Of a stretch of DNA of 64,000 nt, positions 60,201 to 64,000 are shown piece by piece. The position numbers and the translations under genes were made by a program. Under the pieces are notes generated by a model that saw only the letters and a list, made by a program, of their open reading frames with translations, was not told the origin of the DNA and searched no databases. Source of the DNA: Lasiodiplodia sp. COLG20 (taxonomy: Eukaryota; Ascomycota; Dothideomycetes; Botryosphaeriales; Botryosphaeriaceae); contig VNWV01000009.1 in assembly GCA_009801085.1 (NCBI GenBank), positions 248,001 through 312,000 on the forward strand, in the 5' to 3' direction. Every line of letters begins with the position of its first letter. The first letter of the stretch is position 1.

Positions 60201-60706
60201 GAACGCGAAGGACCAGTTCAGGCGACATCTGACAAGTGTTGGAGTCAGCAGCTGCTTCAGGCGCCTCCAAGACATTCACATACCTCCAGGCAGGTCATAT
60301 CATCTGCCAATGATGCTGGGCGCATGTCGATCAGGGTGCGGCCCCAGTAGTCGCCCCCTTCGATCTGTTCTGCTGCAGCACCAAGCAAGCCATCACGGCA
60401 CAGAAGGTCGTTCAGTGAGTCTTCAGCATCCAAGGCCACTTGGACTGTCGAGAGGCTCTCGCCGTGCAGTTGGAACTGCACGTGATCGGCGCCGCTGTAG
60501 CAGCGCAGGACCAGCGCCCACGCCACGCCAAGGACACGCTGTGGGGCGATAAGGCTCGATTTGCAGAGCCTCGCGACGTCGTCGAGCAGCAGCTGGTCCA
60601 CGGAAGCATGTTCAACCGAGCCGGTTTCCGAGGGGGTTGTGGTCGTGTCCGCATCAAGCGAAGGAGAAGTGGAGCGGTCGCTGGATGAGCTGGCGGGAGA
60701 CGTCAT
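45215..60706 (-). CDS. Four-module nonribosomal peptide synthetase
   Basis: Three exons (60706-60284, 60228-56938, 56887-45215), all phase 0, encode about 5,128 residues. The order is partial C (1-140), A1 (about 200-690), T1 (Ser about 793), C (HHAVMDA, about 1005), A2 (about 1260-1740), T2 (about 1896), E (AHHLAVDL, about 2077), C (NHALIDG, about 2541), A3 (about 2790-3290), T3 (about 3411), C (HHALYDG, about 3599), A4 (about 3850-4330), T4 (about 4474), terminal C (SHAQYDG, about 4689) and a degenerate T (about 5088, GDQ instead of GDS). No thioesterase is present; fungal terminal C domains usually cyclise the product. A cyclic tetrapeptide with one D residue at position 2 is inferred. A1 has Gly at the Asp235 position. 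By-eye codes: A1 GAFFVACII, A2 DVECCGLMT, A3 DQEDSGGVV, A4 DMGYLGLIL (plus K). An in-frame ATG at 60784 is an alternative start. Confidence 0.93.
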
Positions 60707-60940
60707 GGTGTGCTGCTGGTTGCTAGGGATGCTGGTGCTTGCTGGCCGTCCAGCTGTTCTGCACAAGTGACTATATTCTGGCATGGTCCCGAATAGGCAT
60801 GGGTCTTACCCGGCCCGGTCCGTAATCACCATACCGCTTTGGGCAGGTGAGCCGCTTACTCTTATGCTGGTCCGGTTCGCCCCCATCCTCGCGCACCGTC
60901 TCCCCTTCCCTCCTCCCTCACTCCCAGAACAGCCGCAACC
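60707..60940. promoter_or_regulatory. Bidirectional promoter of NRPS and ABCC genes
   Basis: Only 234 nt separate the divergent start codons (60706 and 60941), so the two genes probably share control elements. No specific factor site was identified. No regulator gene lies in this part of the window. Confidence 0.6.
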
Positions 60941-63900
60941 ATGGCGCCCGCTGCCTGCGAACCCGTTGCCGACGACCGCTTCGGCCCGATCGTCGGCCCA
61001 GAGTGCCGAAACGGCCTCGACTTCACCCTGCGTTTCGAGGACACGATCCTGTCCATCCTCCCCGCAGCCATCTTCTCTGCTCTCGCACTGCACGCTATAC
61101 TGCGACGCCATAGGACCCGTTCGCTCGTCGATGGCAAAGCGCTGCTGTGCGCCAAACTGGTGCGTACGCACCATCTCCATCCGTCTTCGCCATGTTTGCT
61201 CATCGAAACCGGCATGCACGCAGCTTGCTTATCTAGTTTTGCTCGCGCTCCGAATTGCCCTGATAGCCGAGTGGGCGCTCTCCCCGGTTCGCCATGTGAC
61301 CGCCATCGCCGCCGCCGTCGTGGCCGCTGTCGAAGTAATCCCTATGGCTGTGCTTTCGTACTACGACCATGCGCGCTCTCTCAGGCCTTCAACCCTGCTT
61401 GGGTGCTACTTGTTGACGACGCTTATGTTCGATATTGCCCGTGTGCGGACACTGTGGCTGATGCACGCCTCCTCTGCCGTCACAAGTACCTTCACTGCCG
61501 CCTTCTCGCTCAAGGCCCTGGCTCTTGTCCTCGAAACCATCGAAAAGCGGCGTTCCATCGTTGCTATCAAATCGAAAGATGCAGCCCCTGAGGAAACAAG
61601 TGGGCCTCTCAATCGAGCCGTCTTCTGGTGGGTGAATCCGCTGTTGGTCGTTGGCTGCCGCCGTGACCTGTCCGTCATCCAGCTGCCGTCCATCGGATTG
61701 GACATGGATTCGGAAACCAACCACCACAGCTTTGAGTCTGCCTGGGCCCAGCGTATGTTGGCTGCCATGCCCTCCCTCCGAGATTCGTTGTGATTGATAT
61801 AGTACCATAGGCCGCCAGTATTCTCTCCTGATCACCCTTCTGCGAGCTTTCAAGCTCGAGATCCTCTACGCCGTCGTGCCACGTCTGTGCTTATTGGGCT
61901 TTACCTTGGCCCAGCCCTTCTTCATCGAAAGGCTGATTTTATTTGTTGAAGAGCCCAGCGATGACCAGACTTATTTTTTAGGACCCATGCTCATCGTTGC
62001 CTGTGCTTTGATTTACGTTGGTGCTGCAGTAAGTCGAGGCGACCATCCCGCGTTTTCAAGCCCATATTGATTTCGAACCGCAGGTTGCTACTGCTGTATA
62101 CTGGCACATGACATATCGATGGGTAACAATGGTGAGTTATCATGCAACACCACCAAGCATTCACTTCGGCTTAGCAATGCATAGGTCCGCGGCAGTCTCG
62201 TCACCGCCATCTACAGAAAGGCACTCAATACACCGTCGGGATCAGTAACAGAATCAGCCGCCCTCACTTTAATGGGAACAGACGTTGAAAAGGTTATCAT
62301 TGGCCTCGAGGACACTCATGAAGTTTGGGCAAGTATCTTGCAGGTAGCCGTGGCAATTTGGCTGCTCGAGCGCCAGGTATCATGGGCTTGTGTTGTTCCA
62401 GTGCTTCTATGCCTAGGTACTGCTGTCTCTCCATATCCCGCGGTCAACCTGCTAATACAATTTGAAGCGTGCGTCCTCAGCCCCCTTTGTCTGGCCGCCC
62501 GTATTGGCAAGCTACAGAAATCCTGGAACGAAGCAGTTCAAAAAAGGCTCCACGTAACAGCCGACGCCCTCGGACGTATCAAGGAAGCACGACTCATGGG
62601 TCTCGGTGGCATTCTGACCAGTTTGATTCAGAATCTCCGTGTGGAAGAGCTCCAGCGTTCAAGAGCATTACGCAAGCTCTTGGTCGTTGTCCTTACCATC
62701 TGTATGTTTTCTTTCACCAGGCGGGTTCTCCCCAACTGACAACCTCCCAGCCCAAGCCACACCGATCGTAGCTCCGGTGGCTACATTTGCCTTGTATGCT
62801 GGACTTTCAGTTGCTCAAGGAAAACCGAGCCTCCTCGCTGCACAAGCATTCAGCTCTCTCACCCTGATATCCATTCTTGCGAACCCCATCCTCGTTTTGA
62901 TCCAGGCCATTCCCCCTCTGGCCTCTGCTGTCAGTTGTTTATCACGTATTCAAGACTACCTTGCAGCGGAGAACCGGGAAGAAAAGAGAATGTTGCGATC
63001 AAACACCAGTCTGGACCTTTCGGAAAGCGGTGATAAGTCCACGTATCCACAAGGACACAAAATGCAACTTCTCAGTGGTACCTCCAATGACACATCGGGC
63101 AGCACCGGCTTTTCTGTAGCTGTCAAAGGTGCTTCTTTCGGCTGGGTTGCAGGACAACCCGTTCTGAAGGATGTTTCATTCGCAGTGAGCCATGGCTCAT
63201 TCTTGGGTATATCAGGTCCAGTTGGCTCAGGGAAGACGACCTTGATCAACGGTATTCTGGGAGAGACTCCTGAGTTCGGCGGAGTTGTCGAGCTAGACAT
63301 TCGTTCTATCGCCTATTGCAGCCAGTCACCTTGGCTGCCCAATGTTTCCATTCAGGAGGCAATCACGAATGGCTTTGACTTCGACTCCAGGTGGTTCCAG
63401 ATCGTCATCCATGCTTGTGCATTGGACGTGGATCTGGATCGTCTGCCTGAGGGTGCGAGGGCAAAAATTGGCAGCAAAGGATTTTCCCTCAGCCAGGGCC
63501 AGAGACAGCGCGTGGTACGTCCAACAACCAACTGTTATCGTTTGCAGCTGATTCTAAGCATTTGACACAGGCACTTGCTCGGGCGTTGTACGGCAGGCAT
63601 CACCTTGTGCTCCTAGACGATGCTTTTAGCGGGCTCGATGCGTCAACCAAACAATCCGTGGTAGAACGGGTCCTCAGCCCGGTTGGCATTCTCCGCACAC
63701 AGAAAACGACAGTCATAATGACAAGTCACGATTGTAAGTCGGCACCATTCTGTTGGTGCTGGTAGGGGCTAATTGTTTAAGCATTACTGCTTAAGCTTTG
63801 TGAAGCCGTCCTCATGCTCGATGAACACGGTACTGTCACAGAGCACAAAGCCGACAACTTCAAGAACGATCCGCTAGAAGTCGCACAAGATAACGCCGCC

Positions 63901-64000
63901 GATTCAAACGCAAACCTTGAGGCAGATCAAGACTGCCAGGACGATTCCACAAGCACCAGTCCTGACAAAATGCAAGTCGTCAGAGATTGGGCCGTATATC
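60941..64000 (+). CDS. ABCC-type (MRP-like) ABC transporter, partial
   Basis: Nine exons lie in the window (60941-61159, 61224-61752, 61811-62028, 62084-62131, 62185-62416, 62468-62701, 62751-63514, 63571-63733, 63782 onward) and the gene runs off the right edge. About 820 residues are visible: an N-terminal TMD0, TMD1 with the VRGSLVTAIYRK segment, and NBD1 with Walker A GPVGSGKTT, signature LSQGQRQR and Walker B LLDDAFSGLD, the DD form usual in ABCC NBD1. The family exports conjugates and drugs at the plasma membrane or vacuole. It is divergent from the NRPS, so export of, or self-protection from, its peptide is likely. The second half is missing only because the window ends. Confidence 0.88.

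Noticed and set aside
45215..60706. NRPS as a siderophore synthetase, given the siderophore genes at the left
   Set aside because: Fusarinine and ferrichrome synthetases lack E domains and end in repeated T-C units. This enzyme has four A domains and an E domain and is about 37 kb away.
1..64000. tRNA, rRNA genes and CRISPR arrays
   Set aside because: No cloverleaf-type A/B boxes, ribosomal sequence or spaced direct repeats were recognised; a tRNA-scan program could still find a short one.

Overview
The window is nuclear DNA of a filamentous ascomycete (Pezizomycotina). Genes are dense and interrupted by short spliceosomal introns, mostly 46-76 nt, with GTATGT/GTAAGT donors and CTAAC-like branch points. 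The protein families are typical of mould genomes: a large NRPS, ABC and MFS pumps, a HET-domain protein, an STAND/NLR receptor and a siderophore hydrolase. Species is not determined. All splice models were made by eye from reading-frame continuity and splice consensus. Nothing was searched.

Region 1 (0.1-8.7 kb) looks like part of an extracellular-siderophore locus. It holds an ABCB multidrug-type transporter, a divergent 14-TM siderophore-type MFS importer and a SidJ-like siderophore hydrolase. Perfect iron-GATA (SreA-type, ATCWGATAA) sites lie in the two intergenic spaces. Region 2 (9-13.8 kb) holds two decayed genes, a kinase-like protein and a CorA-like membrane protein, each with frame breaks. 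Region 3 (14.8-24.1 kb) has a HET-domain protein, a membrane-anchored arylsulfotransferase-like protein, a Baeyer-Villiger-type flavin monooxygenase and an O-methyltransferase, followed by a relic of a Ty1/copia element.

Region 4 (25.2-34.5 kb) is a cell-death/pore-forming block. It has a divergent MACPF-like / aegerolysin pair (two-component pore-former architecture). Next to it is a divergent HELL-domain effector / NB-ARC-TPR receptor pair that share a short amyloid-like motif: two copies in the effector C-terminus and one at the receptor N-terminus. This is the layout of HELLF/PNT1-type amyloid signalling. Region 5 (34.7-41.4 kb) is metabolic: isocitrate lyase, a mitochondrial succinate/fumarate carrier and an LrgB-family membrane protein. 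Region 6 (41.7-44.6 kb) has a chimeric pseudogene, the front of a gentisate-dioxygenase-like cupin fused to the back of a fungal transcription factor, and a small secreted cysteine-rich protein.

Region 7 (45.2-64 kb) is a biosynthetic locus. A four-module NRPS of about 5,128 residues has the order partial C-A-T-C-A-T-E-C-A-T-C-A-T-C-T*. It is transcribed divergently from an ABCC exporter that runs off the right edge. The first adenylation domain has Gly where the amino-acid-binding Asp normally sits, suggesting an anthranilate-like starter. The last carrier domain has lost its phosphopantetheine serine.
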